Assembly (NCBI GenBank): GCA_937951215.1
Contig: CALFCE010000154.1
Span: 1-51,872 of the forward strand
Length of the DNA: 51,872 bases
Direction: 5' to 3'
Origin: an uncultured Granulosicoccaceae bacterium
Lineage (GTDB): Bacteria; Pseudomonadota; Gammaproteobacteria; Granulosicoccales; Granulosicoccaceae
The translations under genes and the position numbers were made by a program. Shown here piece by piece: positions 50,802 through 51,872 of this stretch. The notes beneath the pieces are model-generated. The model was given only the letters and a program-made list of their open reading frames with translations. It was not told the DNA's origin and ran no database searches. Within the stretch, counting starts at the first letter, position 1; each line of letters opens with the position of its first letter.

Positions 50802-51731
50802 TTAGAACTGAGCCGATTTGAACTTATTGAATTTAGTAAACATCTCCTCATCCCAAGGCAACAAGATTCCGCCTGTCGACTCATCACCAAGCACACCCAC
50901 AGATTCATGCTGAATGCTGTAGAGGGCCCCAAGAACCCAACCAACTAGCGCATCAAGCTCATCATCGTCCTTTGGTGGAGCTATCTGCTCAAGCACACTA
51001 CTGACAGCTTCGATGTTCAGTGAGTGCCAGATAGGAAGCAGCTGATCCCAATAGCTCTCAATCGAGCGATTTGCCTTTGCTCCTTTGTAGGTCCAGAAGT
51101 CATTACCATTGCCAGAAAGGGATCGGCACCACAACCAAATTGCCACCGCTGGATGGGTTTCAACCAGCAGTCTCCCAGTTGTCGTTGCTAGCTTGGTTTG
51201 ACAAGTTAGCTGGAAAGGTAACTCACTCATAGGACGGTCATAAGGGCCTAACAGAGGCACTCCAAGACAGGCTCTCGTGATCACCCAGTGGGGACAGCCA
51301 GAGTAGGGTAAAACTGATATTCCGGCAGGTGTCTTGTATCCAGTGGAGCTTCGAGAAAAGAACCTTTCTAGAACTCGCTGTGAGTAGGATGCTGGAAATG
51401 CCTTGTGCTCAAGCGGTGGGCCTGTAAGTGGGGCGTCCCAGCAAACCAGTATGTTTTCTGAATCTGTAAGGCTCTCGCAATATTTGCTTAGCTCAGTTGC
51501 TGGCACTTTCTTGAATCTGCCGTCGAATATCACAGCATCTTTGGTTGGAGCGGGGTCTATGGATACGACTCTGAATTGGTTGTTCACAATTGAGTGACTG
51601 TTGTAAGTTTGAGTAGGGGATAGAGGCCAGTTTCTGCTGCTGTGATTACAAATTCTGATGTGAACGTAACTTGTTGGATTAGGTTTGGCGTGGGTGCTCA
51701 CCGTCAATGGAATTCGAATCAAATCGTACAA
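50802..51731 (-). CDS. Hypothetical protein, possible DUF429-like (RNase H-fold); likely shorter, e.g. GTG start near 51587
   Basis: FRVVSIDPAPTKDAVIFDG...ENILVCWDAPLTGPP...LVETHPAVAIWLWCR resembles DUF429-type proteins; the N-terminal ~48 aa look non-conserved. Confidence 0.55.
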   Translation of the reverse strand: MYDLIRIPLTVSTHAKPNPTSYVHIRICNHSSRNWPLSPTQTYNSHSIVNNQFRVVSIDPAPTKDAVIFDGRFKKVPATELSKYCESLTDSENILVCWDAPLTGPPLEHKAFPASYSQRVLERFFSRSSTGYKTPAGISVLPYSGCPHWVITRACLGVPLLGPYDRPMSELPFQLTCQTKLATTTGRLLVETHPAVAIWLWCRSLSGNGNDFWTYKGAKANRSIESYWDQLLPIWHSLNIEAVSSVLEQIAPPKDDDELDALVGWVLGALYSIQHESVGVLGDESTGGILLPWDEEMFTKFNKFKSAQF

Positions 51732-51783
51732 AGCTCGCCCGCGCCAGATATATTCTGCCTAGGTGGAGCATTTGGAAAAATTT

Positions 51784-51872
51784 ATGAGTGAGTCGCCGAA
51801 TCCCCAGACGAAAGTGCCGCGACCTAATAGAATTATCTGTAGTAAGTTTTACAAAGTGTCATTACCAAGGGA
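51784..51872 (+). CDS. Possible partial CDS running off the right edge
   Basis: ATG at 51784 with no stop to the window end (MSESPNPQTKVPRPNRIICSKFYKVSLPR...); short, so weak. Confidence 0.25.
   Translation, partial: MSESPNPQTKVPRPNRIICSKFYKVSLPR

Overview
The window looks like ordinary gammaproteobacterial chromosome, judging by gene content and synteny only. It is dense in housekeeping genes. Landmarks: a lipid A/envelope block (lolC/E-lolD, comEC, exbB-exbD, msbA, lpxK, kdsB), mfd with a csiV-like gene, a PhoP/PhoQ-like two-component pair, purB with an L16-hydroxylase (roxA/ycfD) gene, and the canonical translation cluster thrS-infC-rpmI-rplT-pheS-pheT-ihfA-merR-like. There are two tRNAs: Val(GAC) and Pro(GGG). 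I saw no CRISPR array, prophage, transposase or obvious defence island. The most interesting signals are non-coding: (i) a 20-bp perfect inverted repeat spanning the start codon of an ArsR-type regulator next to an ArsP/UPF0718-type permease; (ii) a compact array of hairpins, including a 44-bp direct repeat, between that permease and a VOC-family gene; (iii) a tRNA-Thr(CGU) anticodon-arm mimic just upstream of thrS; (iv) matched YCTATC-N4-GATAGR boxes in front of the VOC and cupin genes beside a TetR regulator; (v) infC with an ATT start and a long C-terminal tail; (vi) a strong terminator immediately before pheS. No wholly new multi-gene system is evident. Family calls come from reading protein motifs by eye, without database searches.
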